A stretch of DNA of 64,000 bases from Hypholoma sublateritium FD-334 SS-4 (GCA_000827495.1 KN817563.1:226738-290737); one strand, 5' to 3'. Shown: positions 1-12,576, numbered from the stretch's first letter. Made by a program: numbers and translations. Notes: generated by a model from the sequence alone, not told the origin.

Positions 1-26
1 CACTGAACACTGGAATTCAATATTCA

Positions 27-1803
27 ATGCCAACAGAAAACGGACACTGTTATGGCGATGACCTCTTTACACCTGTAGAAGATCTCCGCTCGGTGTTGTC
101 TGTGGACGAGTTTACGACACTTGCACACCCCGCATTTCCGCGTTACAGCGTGCGCATGAAGAAGTCGACTGACTTCTGCGACACCACCGTCAGGTACGCG
201 TTTCCCGTACCTCCCAGACATCCGATAGAACTAAACTAAACCTCCGATCATACACTGGCTATATCGACATTGAAGCCCGCCACTTGTTTTTCTATTTCTT
301 CGAAAGTAGGAACGACCCAGACAAGGACGATGTAATCTTCTGGACCAACGGAGGTGCGTCATAGGTACACGCTCCCTATCAATCCCCACACGCTCGCCTC
401 TTCCCCAGGCCCGGGATGTTCGTCTTCTCTGGGGCTGTTCATGGAGCTTGGCCCGTGCAGAGTACTCGACGCGAATGGGACAAAGTTCCATCCCGAATCG
501 TGGAACTCGAACGCGAACATATTCTTTTTCGATCGGCCAATTGGTGTCGGGTTCTCGTACGCTGAATACGGCGAAACCGTCGTCACAACGGAGGAGGCTG
601 CAAAGGACATCGCGTCGTTTATCGCCATCTTCTTCGAGAACTTCAGCAAATTCAAGGGCAGGGCGCTCCATATGGCGGGAGAGTCGTATGGCGGGCGCTA
701 CATCCCGGTGTTTGCGTCCGAGGTACACGATCAGAATGCGCGTCTCGTCGAGGCGGGGTTGACGCCTATCAATCTCCAGTCTGTCATGATTGGTAGGTGG
801 ACTCGTACTTCGTTTCTGACTTTGATCTGACTCTCATGTCGGCAGGAAATGGACTCACTGACTTCTACACCATGTTGGCAGGGTACTACGACATAATTTG
901 CAGCCCCGTATCTATGGCGCCCATCCTCGACATTGCATCCTGCGTACGCATGAAGCAAACAGTATGACATCCACGTTCTCAAGCCTCTTGCCTTATCTGA
1001 TACTTTCATAAGCTCCCGAGATGCCAAAAAACGATCAAAGAATCCTGTGTCGATATATTCGATGCGACTTCTTGCAGAGCAGCTGATATGTTCTGTGCAA
1101 ATGAGATTTCGGTGCCGTTTTTCTCCACTGGTACGCTACGTTGTCCTCTTACTGGTAACTGGAGTACATGCGTTGAAACGAGACAGGTAAGAATCCGTAT
1201 GACATCAGCAAAGACTGCGAGGGTGAGCTCCGAGATACACTATGTTATCCCGTCACAAAGTACACTTGGAACCTTTTCATATTCTATTGGCGGTTCACTA
1301 ATTTCGTGACACAATTCAAGGCATGTTTCATCCTACCTCGACCGCCCCTCCGTCCGCGCGCAGCTCGGCGTCGATCCTGTCCTCACTGCCAACTTTTCCT
1401 CGTGCAGCGACGAAATGGGCTTATCCTTCGAGGCAAGCATGGACGGGCACCGGTTAACGTACCTCTATGTTGCAGCGTTCCTCGAGCGTGGCGTGCGCGC
1501 GCTGATCTACGTGGGCAAGAACGACTGGATCTGCAACCACGTTGGCAGCGAGGCGTGGACGCGCGCACTTGAGTGGTCGGGGCACGCTGAGTTCGCTGCG
1601 CGCGTGGAACGTCAACGGGATGCAGGCTGGGATGACGCGCAGTGCGCGTGGTCTGACATTTGCGACGATTGAGGGCGCGGGACATATGGTGCGTCGATTT
1701 TTTTTGTAGGCCAAATTATTAGGGCGGTTTTCTGATGTACTTTTCATTACTCCAGGTTCCGTACGACAAACCCAAGGAAAGCTTGGAGATGGTGAACAGG
1801 TGA
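27..1803 (+). CDS. Serine carboxypeptidase (peptidase family S10), copy 1; 5' partial and frameshifted
   Basis: Carboxypeptidase Y-like enzyme that removes C-terminal residues from peptides, normally secreted or vacuolar. The spliced + strand frames contain the oxyanion-hole motif (PGCSSSLG, after an intron ending in CCCCAG), the nucleophile motif GESYGG (Ser codon near 684), the Asp motif NDWICNH near 1523 and the His motif GAGHM near 1683, ending VPYDKPKESLEMVNR. The first visible ATG at 27 gives no signal peptide, whereas the paralog at 37281 has one, so the true start is probably left of the window. Against that paralog this copy lacks three introns (after MELG, before the GTTED-equivalent, and inside GESYG). 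At about 1594-1600 it has lost a net 11 bases, so the Asp and His motifs lie in different frames. It is a recent pseudogene or a sequence error. The family call is firm; functionality is doubtful. Confidence 0.85.
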
Positions 1804-2574
1804 ATGCACGGAGAGTCCCTGTAAATCAACTAAACACGCGATTAGTGTATTCTAAATCTCTAAAAGTCATTTACCCGATTGCTCATTGAATACGCGTACC
1901 AGCCTGGCTTGCTATATCACTTCCCTGCTAGTCGCACACCACTTGAAAAAATCTAATGGGATATCACTTGGATATATGTACGCTATATATACAGAGTGCA
2001 AAAACATGTATTCAGCGTACATAGCATGTATGGAAAAAATACAGTCTGTAGTGATGTGGGCGTATAATGGGCGAACATGTGGCCATTCATTCATCTACTG
2101 CAAAGGGGCCCACGTCCCGAGCCATGACGGCGCACATTCATAGCCATAGCGGGATCCACGACATCATCGCCGCCGTCCATGCAACCAACGACGCCTGCCA
2201 CAACGCCAGGTAATGAGTGTACCAGGCACACCACGTCGCATTGTTCACTTGCCAGTACTCCGTGTGCGGGGGTGGCACATGGGGCTGTATAGCATGCAAC
2301 TCGTCGACATTGTCGAAATTATATGGATCAGGAATGATATCATCCTCCCAGTCCGTGTCTCGGTAGAGGCTCCCGCACGCCTCGGAGTCAGGTGAGGTGC
2401 ATGAATTGAGCGGGAGCAGCAGTTCCTGTCCTTTTTCTATTTCCTCTGGTTTGGAATATCAGTTCGAAGACTTACATTCATGTAGGCTTTGGATGCGCAC
2501 CTTGACCTGGTGCATAGCAAGTTGCGTGACTTGCATGGGTCGGGAAGTGTACAAATGGTCCAGGTAGTAGGGCC
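1804..2574. other. Intergenic, with a possible minus-strand exon remnant
   Basis: AT-rich spacer up to about 2130. On the minus strand, about 2390-2136 is an open stretch rich in Trp, Tyr, Asp and His that ends in a stop. It is preceded by a plausible donor (GTAAGT near 2475) and an AG acceptor. It matches no family I recognise and may be the eroded 3' end of the gene at 2575-3019 or an unrelated remnant. Confidence 0.3.
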
Positions 2575-3019
2575 TCAGCGCGCTCTCGTGTGGCGCACTG
2601 ATTTTCCTTCCGTCGCTGGCTTAAATTTCTGTGGCGAGCCCGCGCGCAGCGAGTTTTTTTTACGGAGACGCAGTTTCGAGATCAACGATTCCAGTCGCTT
2701 CATTCCCCGTTGAAGGATATTTGTGTCTGACTCTGTCAAGCGTAGAAACGGCCCCTCCATTGACAATGAGGAGCCCCGGTTGCATCTGGACGGGTGGTCT
2801 TAGTTATTACAAATTCGAAAGAGCTGCGCGGGAAGTGATGGCCTGGACTCACCGCAAGCACTGACGATACTCTAGATGGATGAAGCTAAGGTGATCATCG
2901 CAGCGGAGCACAAAGTTGTTGACGAAGTGGACCTGGTTGCGCTCGGTGTGCACGTAGTCACGGGCGACACTAAAGAAGGTACCGCCATTGATGTTAATAT
3001 CCGTAGCAGAGTCGAGCAT
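2575..3019 (-). CDS. Small protein with basidiomycete 'NINGGTF..VARDYV'-type N-terminus
   Basis: Two-exon model: ATG at 3019, exon 3019-2853, donor GTGAGT, acceptor CCAG, second exon 2785-2575, giving about 125 residues. The start reads MLDSATDININGGTFFSVAR. A short Gly-Gly-Thr-Phe segment followed by a GRD/ARD-like element is common at the N-terminus of many agaricomycete proteins, including NACHT/STAND-type and F-box-type proteins; this is recalled family knowledge, not something I could search. The second exon is basic (LRLRKK) with no domain I can name. The phase across the splice is consistent. The protein is short for that group, so it may be a fragment. Function unknown. Confidence 0.4.
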
Positions 3020-3916
3020 GGTGTTTATCTGGTGACTATGGCGCCTTGCGCAGGCAGCTCTGGGAGGTGGCGGGGCGAAGCCTGCGCTTGCAGGTCTTTA
3101 AATATGATTAGGACATGGTGCCGGCGTGTGTGTCAGGATTAAGTAGCTCCTCCATTTACTTATCTGTGCAGAGCTGTGAAGTAGGCTCTGTAGATGAATT
3201 TCAAGGGCAAATGGTTGGCGAAATTTCCAACAAATGGCAGACTTCTCAGCAAGTTGGGGCTTCCCTGGACCGCCCATTTTAGCGACAATTCGGAGAGAGT
3301 ACTTTAGCGCTCAACGTTGCAACATTCAACGCCAACTTTTGCTCACGATGGTCGATCGTGCACCAACTTCCAGAAGCGAAAAGATGTCTTAAGCGCGCCG
3401 TGGTATCTGTCAGGCCCCTTCAAAGTTTTGTCAGTTCGACGTTGAAAGCAATACAGATATTTGACAGATCTCCCATTTTTTGTGTAGTTGTTTTGCATGG
3501 TGTTGGATATGCAGAGAAAAATTTCGTGCGTCCGGCGCTTATAACTTGAATACAACTGACCGTATAACACCGCGCGCGCTAAATAGCCAATTATGTACTA
3601 CCTGGTATCGCCTACTAGTAATACCTGGTTTTACCTTGTCGTATGTGTTTATATGCAACTATAGCCAACGAGTGTCAACGGAAACAACAAACAAGAGAAA
3701 TAATGATAAAAAAGACGAAACGCAGCCTAAACAGCGTTCAAAGGTTTAAAAAGGTGAATACGTAAGGGAGATCGTCCGTACCCATGCCACGCTAATGTAA
3801 TAGTAATGGTAAATATATGCATCCAACACCAAGCCGTCGTTGCGGATCCATTCATTACCTGCCAGTCCAGTCCATTCACACCCCCCACCCTCCATCCCAG
3901 CAAACACCACATCGGC
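3020..3916. other. Intergenic, no gene seen
   Basis: About 0.9 kb between two minus-strand genes. Only short shadow frames; no motif or splice chain could be supported. Confidence 0.4.
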
Positions 3917-5398
3917 TCAGTACCGCTCACCGCTTTGTGGCGGGTAACCCCGCCCACCGTTCTTGCCGACGCCCGGCGGCCCGCCGCCGTACAGCTGCGC
4001 ACCACCAACTCCGCCGACGAGACTCGGTGCGTTCGCGCCGCCACCCGTCTTGTACCCCGGGTACGGAATTCCGCCGGGTGCGCCATGCGCGCTGCCACCG
4101 GAGAAGCTCGAGGGGTAGCCAGGGAGCGGCGGGGGCATTGGGTACCGTTCGCCGGAGGACGAGTCCTCGTCGTAGTCGCCGCCGGAGGGTGCGAGGAGCG
4201 GGTCCTTGACTTCCCAGACGGCGGCTTTGGAGCCAACGGAGAACTCGAGATCTTCACGCTGTTGTAGGAATGGTTTTAGCATGTGAGGAAAAGACGATGG
4301 AGTGGTAGTTGAACATCCCCGCGAGGCAAAAAGGAGGTATATCGAGGAAAGAATATTTTCAAGATTAAGAATCAAAATGACGCACCGTGATATCATCCCA
4401 GTACTTGTAAACCATCATCACGCTCAAGAGTATGCATAGCGTGAAGAAGAAAAGCCCATCGATGTAGTGCTTGATCGCGTTGCAGATCGTTACGCTGAAC
4501 GCGAAAAGGAGAACCTGTGCGCCTGCGAAGAACGCCGTCCCGAACACGATATCACCAATGGGCCAGCGGTCCTCGAGCGTGCGGAAGACAAGGATAAGCT
4601 GCAGCACGATGTACACCGGTACGCAAACAAGGGGCCAGAGCATGTAAATGATGAAAAGAGCGAGCGGTTTCGTGTAGTCGAATCCAAACTTTTGCTTAAA
4701 GGTGGCGATGGCGATGAAGAAAGATACACCAAAGACAATGAGACATGCTATGCGCAAGAACTAGACGGAAAAATTTCGTTCAGTCGTAAATATGTGTAGC
4801 TGTGTAAAGACGCACCCAAAGCGATAGCGGTGTGCCATCTTCTGCAAATTGGAAACCGACGAAAGCGTTGATCAGTATACAGCAGTATATAGCCGCCACT
4901 AGACCGGTATAAACAGCTGTAAACCACTGGGATATAGCATGAGAATTTAGAGCATTAAAACCGCGGAAACATCGTCAACGTACAGGATATACAGCGTTTG
5001 CGGTGGGGATAACGCCAGAGTCGAGGAAGAGAGCGAGGAATTCGATAGCCATATACATCCAGAAAAACATGACGATTTCTTTCCGTCCGACTGCCGTGTA
5101 TTTACTCCGGATGTGCAAGATCATGATCGCAGTCATGATGATAGCGACGATGTGGACGAAACACGTTGCTTGAGGAGAATGTCAGCCTCGTTTTCCCAAA
5201 ACAAAAAAATCGACGACACGGATTGCAAGGGAGAATAGAACATGACATACAGGGTTGGAAAATCAACGTCCCTCCCACATCCACGTTTCTACTGTAGCAT
5301 TTAGGCTCAACACCTTGCGCCGTACCGACGAGTGGGCAGATCACGAGAGCTGCGGTCTCGCAAATGCCAGTGAAGGACCCAAATTGGATTCCAGTCAT
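3917..5398 (-). CDS. chs7: Chitin synthase export chaperone (Chs7 family)
   Basis: Chs7 is an ER multipass membrane protein needed for class IV chitin synthase (Chs3) to leave the ER and reach the cell surface. Five exons join cleanly: 5398-5251, 5168-4984, 4926-4816, 4760-4386, 4258-3917, giving 386 aa. Family hallmarks are visible: N-terminal [20 protein letters not shown], then [16 protein letters not shown], several hydrophobic helices, [16 protein letters not shown] across exons 3-4, and YKYWDDIT before the last exon. The last exon codes a hydrophilic Gly/Pro-rich cytosolic tail with many GG and PP runs, as in basidiomycete members. All introns are GT-AG with GTATGT, GTACGT or GTGCGT donors. 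The start is the only ATG before the conserved FGSF segment. Confidence 0.93.
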
Positions 5399-6752
5399 TC
5401 TTTGTTCTTAAGCGGGTATGTTTAGGAAGATTGATAGTATCGACGCGAGTCGTCGTTGGGTATTCGGAGGCGGGGGCGATGTGGATGGATGGGGCTGAAT
5501 GAGGGCCGAACGATCGTATAATCGGGCTGGACTAGGCTGATTATGCGGTTGGTCGCGGCCATAAGATATTCGGAGGGGAAATAGTGGTTAAGAGCGCAAT
5601 AAGGGGAGCATCACAATAATGAGCCTCCCATTCACGATCAACGGCAGGGAATTTACCTTGTCAGAAGACTATTTCGCCTATGTTCGCCGTCTATTAGTCG
5701 TTTTAGAAAGGAAATTAATTCGATAACACTCACCGCTAGACAATCTCGGTACAAGATATCAAGAAAATGTACTGCAGATGTATGGCGAAACGGTCGTCAA
5801 CAAGGGTCGTGGTCTTAGTGCTTCGCCGTATATCGCGCCAAGGGCCTCGAAAGACCAGGAAGAAAGAAGTAAAAGGAGAGAGGGGCGGCGGCGAGGGAAA
5901 GGGAGCAATGCCTACGTGGGCAGTGGAGGGGCGAGCTCACTGTGGGCGGCGATGACAGTGGGCAAGAGGAAGATGGGTGGTGGGAATCTTCTGTGCCAAC
6001 GGCACCAAAAGACCCCAGCCACCGAATGAGGTAATCTGTGCCGTGAGTCCCGGTGACGTCAGCAATGTTGCTTGCTGCATGGCCGTTGCATGGCCGTTAT
6101 GATTAATTGTCCCGACTAGCAAGGTCTAACACCATATTCACCACCATGAACAGCACTATAGCACCTGAAAATAATATAAACTACTCAATACTAGAGATCT
6201 TAATGTCTTAGGTGACTGGAACTATAGTACGAAATTGGTACGAAATCAATACGAAATATCGCTGTGCCACAATTGTGCCACAATCGAAATTGAGATCTGC
6301 TCATCTGGCGAACATGCGACCTTAGGCGAAATTACTGAATCTCAAGCAAATGAAAAACTCCGTGTAAAATGAGGCGACTCTCCTTGACATTTTACGATGT
6401 TTGTTTTCAAGCCTTTCGGAATCGTGCCTATCTCGGTCATAAGCATACCATACGGGGAAATCGACTCGGACAGGACAGCCCGGGTCGATAAGTGACTATC
6501 CAAATCAAATTCGAGAAACATTTTATCGTCGTAGACGTGGTAATTTTCAAGGATCTTTGGTCCAGTTATGAAATAAATTACATCGCACGTTCTGTACATA
6601 ATCTTACAAGCTATGTTTCCCCACCTGCAATTCCACTTCATTATCAGACCGAACAATCATCGGCGCTCAGTGCAGATCTTGTATGTATCATAGAGCGTAC
6701 TCCTTGTTTCTTTGATAAAACGGGACCGCACACTGAGTCTCTGATGCTGGAA
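5399..6752. other. Intergenic: chs7 upstream region
   Basis: Holds the chs7 promoter. A minus-strand frame at 6342-6656 (104 codons, start at 6656) is open, but I see no motif and no supporting splice sites, so it is not called as a gene. Confidence 0.35.
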
Positions 6753-8658
6753 TCAAAATACACGGATGCGTACCTCTCGATGGACTATGACACCCGCCGA
6801 CCCAGCAGATGCACCTCGCATCGCGGGATTGCTTGAAGCGCCGAAATTTGAGAGGGCGTACGAACTGACCTCTAGGCTTGGGGGAGCTGACTCTGTGTGG
6901 CTTTTTCTCGAGTTGAACGTAGCCATCAAAGAGTTGGAGTACACTGCGAATAAGTGTATCAGACAATATTTCATCAAGCGACCATCTCAAAGTGCTAGTC
7001 ACATTTTCCTATGACCTGGGAAACAGCCAGCGAGTATAAATCATTCGGGAACGTGAAGACCTGACCCAATTTTAGTGGCGCACAAATTTATCTGCGAGGT
7101 CACTCACTAAGATCAAGGACACGATAGAAAAGAGGCTAACGTGCGCAGCGCTGTCAGTTTTATGTGCGAATCTATCAAGTCTTCTGGAAATCAGACGCAC
7201 CTGGTCAGAATCCCGTTGTTTATCGTGTACATCATTAACCCGTCAATCATCTTGTCCGTCCTGACGCGCACCAGCAGTCAGTTACCACGACCACTATGCT
7301 GATCGACATGATTAACCCACTGTTTTATTCCCGTGCGCGCCTGGTTCAGATAATAACTCAGCGTCCCAGCTATGATAATATCGGTGACAGCGGCGGAGAT
7401 GAAAACTGCCTTCCCCATGTCCTTCAAATAGCTATGGTTTCAGAGGTTCACTTCGAGGCATGAGGCTTGAGATGACACGTACGTCAGCCGTTCCCGTGAT
7501 AGAACTAATAATTGGGTGCTCGAATCTAGATAACGTTAGATTTCAGCGGGGATCTCCCTCCGGAAGGAGCTGAGACTCACATTACAGCCATCAAAGCTTC
7601 CAAAAATATATGTGTGAGCCGAAAGAAAAGTAAGTTTGGGTGACTTGCTTACCCCAACCAAGTGCTTGAGAAGCACAAGGAAATCAAAGAAAAATCAACA
7701 TAAAATAGTTATTGTGACATACAGAAATTCCCCAATGATATGAATGTCTGGTGCACAATACGTGGCCAAATGAGAAAAGGAAATACTGGCAAATGTTAAT
7801 GGTAGCGACTTACAATAAATATCGGAATGGGCAGTTTCTTTCCTGACACTGGGACAGGAGGTTTGTAAGTCATACATACTCGTAAATTTACTGCTGCTAT
7901 GTCCTCACCGTAGTAAATTCGAGTTGCGTATGACACGTGCACGATGAGGACGATTGACCCCTGAGACAAAACATTTTTAAAAAAAGTCGGTACAAGGTGT
8001 TGAACGACATACTGTGATGGCAAAGAGAACCTTAAGATAAATCATGTTGTAAGAGATTTTGCTTTTATCTACTACTGGAAGAGCTTACATTAGCGGACCT
8101 ACGCAACGGTGCCAATTATTTAAGTATTCCACACACTGATAGAGGGCAGTGAACTGACCAAATACTTCTCAATAGTTGTAATGGGTTGAAGAAATTGTTG
8201 ATCAGGTAGACGTATAGGACGTGCATGCTGAGCGCTCCGTGAACCAGCTCAAATAATCTAGAATAAATTTCAGACAATGGAAACGACAAAAAGAGAGCTT
8301 ATAGACAGTAGAGATGCAACCTGGATTTCGGATGGTAACACAAAGTTTGGATTAGGATTATTTCAGGCTCCTGGGGATAACTCGTACCGTTGCTTGAATT
8401 ATAAATCCATCCTTGTATGTCCTAAAATACATATACGTCTGCGAGGTGGATTAATCTATGCACGAAGGCCTTGCGTGGGTCCACCACATGAATTCACACC
8501 CACTTGAACACAGGTAATACCCAGCAGACTCAAATTCCCTGTCAGCCCCAAGCAGCACATCGCGTATTTGTGCGGACATACATGTTTGATATAAAAGTCC
8601 CTATAAGATATGCGCCATAGGTCGGGTTGAGGTCGACGTGGATACCAAAGATACTCAT
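6753..8658 (-). CDS. DUF6534 seven-helix membrane protein, copy 1
   Basis: Basidiomycete-specific multipass protein of unknown, possibly receptor-like, function. Start MSIFGIHVDLNPTYGAYLIG at 8658, then spliced blocks typical of the family: ISNILLGITCVQ, TYMYFRTYKDGF, LVHGALSMHVLYVYLINNF, the RIYY and SGKKLPI segment, DIIIAGTLSYYLNQARTGIK, DKMIDGLMMYTINNGILT, and YSNSLMATFNSRKS before a Ser/Ala-rich cytosolic tail ending at 6753. Exons read: 8658-8582, 8528-8504, 8438-8388, 8320-8307, 8257-8159, 8098-8089, 8030-8013, 7960-7909, 7848-7814, about 7785-7723, then less certain small exons, and a last exon from about 6977. Several exons are only 10-18 bases, so automated models may miss them. The family is firm; joins between about 7700 and 7500 are unresolved. 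Confidence 0.78.
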
Positions 8659-9733
8659 GACAAAAGCAAGATGAAGATAGAAAGAATCTAATTACCCTTC
8701 AGCGAAACCGGCACGCTCTTTATAGCTGGCCTCCGTGACCATTTATAGGTGCCCAGTAGAAGCGCATGTCCGTGTCACCTTCGAGGAAGAAGACGAGGGA
8801 AGACGCAAATGATAATCAATTCGTGATCAATTGTTATTCCAAACCGTATGTCGACATTCGGGCACGATAATCACACGGGCACAGTACTTAGTCCATCGTT
8901 ATCAAACTCAAACTTTGTTAAAGTTGTGTTAAAGAGCGACACCGTTGATCCATTTTGAATATCTGCAATCATCTTCAAGTTCTAGCCAGGCGTGTAAAGT
9001 AGTATAGGCATCCGTTTTTTTAATAATGTATATTAGACTTGCCACTGGAACCAGAGCCGGAGAACAGGATAATTTACCCAGATTTCGAAACGAATAATTC
9101 CTAAAGAGGTACGGGTTGGGTACGGGCGAAGTCGAAAGTCGAAAGAGTTTCATATGCCGAGCCCCCGGCGACTTCCATGTATGAAGGGGTCTACTAAGTA
9201 CTGGCGTATTTTTTCCTATAATCTAGAAATACAAACATGGTCCATACGTTGAGGACGATGACGATGGAGTCGTTCATCATATTGGGAAAACCGGAGTGCC
9301 GTCCGTTCGGCGTGACAAAACCTGAGATAGTAGTCTCAGAAGTAGGAATAAAAGGGAGTTTTCAATAAATCCAGCCTGCATATTATGCTCTTGAGTGCGT
9401 ACAATTTTATGTCATAGCTGTGCGAAGTTCTGATCAATCGCACCACTCCCAGAATTTTGAATGGATAGGAGCCCCCGGCCAATTTCAGTGGGAAATGATT
9501 TCAGTTCCTCGGAGGTTCCAAGGTCAGTAAACATATATTTTCTAGTGAAAGCCAATGAAATTTGACTGCACCTTGCAGTAAATATCAAGTGACGAGAAAT
9601 GATTGGTAGTTATGTCAATGATGTGTAAATCGGCCTACGTAGATACGGTATATAAAGGATATACTACGATTCATTTTGAAAACAACACCAGCAGGATCCA
9701 CCCCAGGATCAATTTTAACTGCCCACACGTTCC
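8659..9733. other. Intergenic, no gene seen
   Basis: About 1.1 kb between two minus-strand genes. A minus-strand stretch near 9330-9230 is hydrophobic when translated (MMNDSIVIVLNVWTMFVF) but has no context and is left uncalled. Confidence 0.35.
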
Positions 9734-11247
9734 TTACAAGCAAGGCACGCTCCAGTCTTCGAACTCTGTGCGCCCAGTCTGTACAGCGGTCAGCATGTCC
9801 CAGAAACCCTTCCCGATGGGTCCGAGGCCTCCCGTGTGCACGGGCAGCTGCAAGTCGCGCCCTTTCCAGCCTATCTTCCCCACGGGGGCGACGATCACCG
9901 CCGTGCCGACACCAAACGCCTCAAGGATGCGACCTGCATCCGAGAGCGCGGCTATTTCGGCCATGGCGAGGGCGCGCTCGTGGATGTGCAGCTTGACACC
10001 GGAGAGCCCGGGGAGGACGATCTGGCCGCTCGTGTGTGCGCGCGCGAGCGTGAGCGTCGACGCTCTGGTGATGCCCGGGAGGATCGTACCGTCCAGCGGC
10101 GGAGTGATGAGGTCGACGCCTGGACAAGTGGGTTAAAATATATTTCTCGGCAAATCACAGAGCGAGACGCACCGCCGTCGTCCGCTTTCACAGCCATAAA
10201 GAAATTCATCGCGCCAACCTCAGTGACACGGTCCTCGTCGCCGAGTAGCCAGAGGATCTGGTCGTACCCTTGCTTCGCAGCAACGCGTTGAGGAAGGAAA
10301 CCCGGTGCGTAGTTGAGACCGAGCTTATGTCCGCCAGTGCCTCCAGGCCACGCGCGGACGCTCTCTGAGACGCCGAGCAATGAAATACCCTTGGCGACGC
10401 CACGGAAGTATGGTCCGCAGGGTGACATGATGACATAGATACACGCTGAATCGGATGCGGCGACGCCCAGAGCTACGAGCCAACGGATCAGGAGAGTAGA
10501 TGTGGATGATATAAGTAGATGGCTTGCCTGCGCGGGTGCCGATAACAGTGGGGCGGATGTACAGACTGTGTCCCGGAACGTCGGGAATCCAGCGAGACTC
10601 TATTTTGATGAGGCGCTGAATAAGGATGAGGAGCTGTTCCATGTCGAATGGCTAAGAAAGATATATTTATAGTGCACGTCTATCGGGAAAGGCTTCAAGC
10701 ACATACAGGAAGGGCCACGCGCTCGACGGAGCGCGAAAGTCGTGCCATATTGTCTTTGGGGCGGAACAGACGCGGCTCACCACTGGGGCCAGCGTACGCC
10801 TATGCGACGAAGAGTCATTGACATCCTTGCGTGTTTTTGTGCGAGCTGCTCGGCACTCACCTTCATACCCTCGAATACATTGGGACAATATTGGAAGCAT
10901 GATGACATGGGGTCCAACGAGAGAGGTCCGTATGGCTTGATTTCTGGTGCCGACCATCCTTCTATGGGATCATAGTGCACGACCAGCATATGATCCGTTT
11001 GCTCCTGTATTGCACATCAGCCGGTTCTACGCCACGAGGCAAGCAACGCACCACTCCAAACACAAGAGATTCGGGCTTAGGCAATGGTTTCAGCTCCGTA
11101 GCCAGAGTTATAACGAGTTTGGAGGCCTGGTGGCAATTAGAGCTTTACGCTTCGTGCCGAAGCAGAATTGAAGGTGCTTACATCGAGAGGGGCGGGTGTG
11201 TGAGTAACAGCGCTGCCGTTTATGGTCGTGGTGGTTTCGATTGCCAT
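9734..11247 (-). CDS. Branched-chain-amino-acid aminotransferase (class IV PLP)
   Basis: Interconverts Leu, Ile and Val with their 2-oxo acids using 2-oxoglutarate/glutamate and PLP. Seven exons (11247-11182, 11126-11052, 11004-10861, 10799-10707, 10651-10528, 10472-10173, 10119-9734) give 395 aa in phase throughout. Hallmarks: EIKPYGPLSLDP, CFQYCPNVFEGMK, LFRPKDNMARL, VPGHSLYIRPTVIGTR, the PLP-lysine motif GGHKLGLNYAP, LLGDEDRVTEVGAMNFF, PPLDGTILPGITR, and the C-terminal region with GPIGKGFWDML. The intron at 10527-10473 uses a GC donor (GCAAGC) instead of GT; the protein reads continuously across it. The short N-terminus (MAIETTTTINGS) has no obvious mitochondrial presequence, which suggests a cytosolic form, but an alternative upstream start was not excluded. 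Confidence 0.95.
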
Positions 11248-12576
11248 AGCTGTTGTAGAAAGGTATCAGGTTTCGGTTGGGGTTGGATTTCCGGGAGATA
11301 AAGGTTACAAAATGAAAAGGACGAGTCATTTTAAACAGAATCGGATGGCAGTGGGTTTCCATGAGATCGTGATCGGGGAAAATCTTTGAGTATTTGATCT
11401 TATCTTATCATTTATCTCCAACGATCGTTATTCGCACGCCCCCAGCGTCCATCCTTGCTCGGTCATTGTCACTACAGCCACTATCTTGCTACCTAGTCCC
11501 TATTGCGTTGACCAGAGTACAATTATTCCATTTGAATGAAGATGAATAATCTTTTGAATAACCTGAGAACTATCTGGCTTGCTTCGGCCGATTTTACTGG
11601 CAGAAGACGAAGTTAAAGATAGATTTCGGCACTCGCAAGCTGTGTCTCATCGGTGTACCAACGAGTGTCAACGTGTACGTTGTTAGTTAAATCTCTAGCT
11701 GTGCCAGGGTGCCGATTCCACCGCAACTATACTCATCGCAGTATTTCTCAGTCCGTCAACATCCGTGCCATGTAGCACTTGTTAACCCTCTATCTACACG
11801 TACCTACAGTTCAACCGCCTGGGGCACGCCTCTTGTCCAAAGAAAACGCCTAAAACTAGAGTCTCAGAAGCCAGCATGCACCATATTATTGTGCATGTAG
11901 TTGGGTGTCAGAAAAGATCTCATCCCTCTCGCGATTAACCGGACGAATTGTCATTTGGTGGTCCACTGGTGGCATCAATCGCGACTTCTTCTCCTGCACG
12001 GCAAGCATGACCCCGCGGTTTTCCAAATGCGCTGTCCTAGAAAAGGAGAAGCCACGCGGCTTATGGGAACCGGCGAATCTGATATTAGCTCACGGGCGGT
12101 TATTGATACGATGCTCACAAATAACACAGCGGTAAAAATTTGGCTCCCATATTATGTTACTGGAACTTACTGGGCTGACCTGTGCCAGCGGTATAACCAT
12201 GAACCACCATGTACCCTTAAGTGTATTCGTCATGGCTTGAAACGCCCGCACTATGTCATTTCTGAAAGATGTTCTGTGGAGCGGTCACAGCAGGAGTCAT
12301 TATGTGAGGGAATTGCGGCATTGAAGGACTTCAGAGTAAGATCAGAGAGGAAAGCAACGAGGCTGACAAACACCTACAAGGGTGGCTTGTAATCAGGCCG
12401 CGCCCGTTTGCCTCCCTAGCGGGGCGATGCAGAAAAACGCAGTGCGAGGTCCCTAGCATGTATCGGGCCTAAGAATGGGAGAAATTTGGTGAGGAAGAAT
12501 CAACCGGATGCGATTACGATTTAGATGAGCCCCCGCGGTATAGACAACGAAAATGCCATTCGATTGCCAGGATAGA
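11248..12576. other. Intergenic, no gene seen
   Basis: About 1.3 kb between the 5' end of the aminotransferase and the 3' end of the methyltransferase. The plus-strand frame at 11901-12392 opens with TTG, has no early ATG and no recognisable motif. Confidence 0.4.

Noticed and set aside
11901..12392. 163-codon plus-strand open frame
   Set aside because: Opens with TTG, no early ATG, no motif, no splice context; long frames of this kind are expected by chance.
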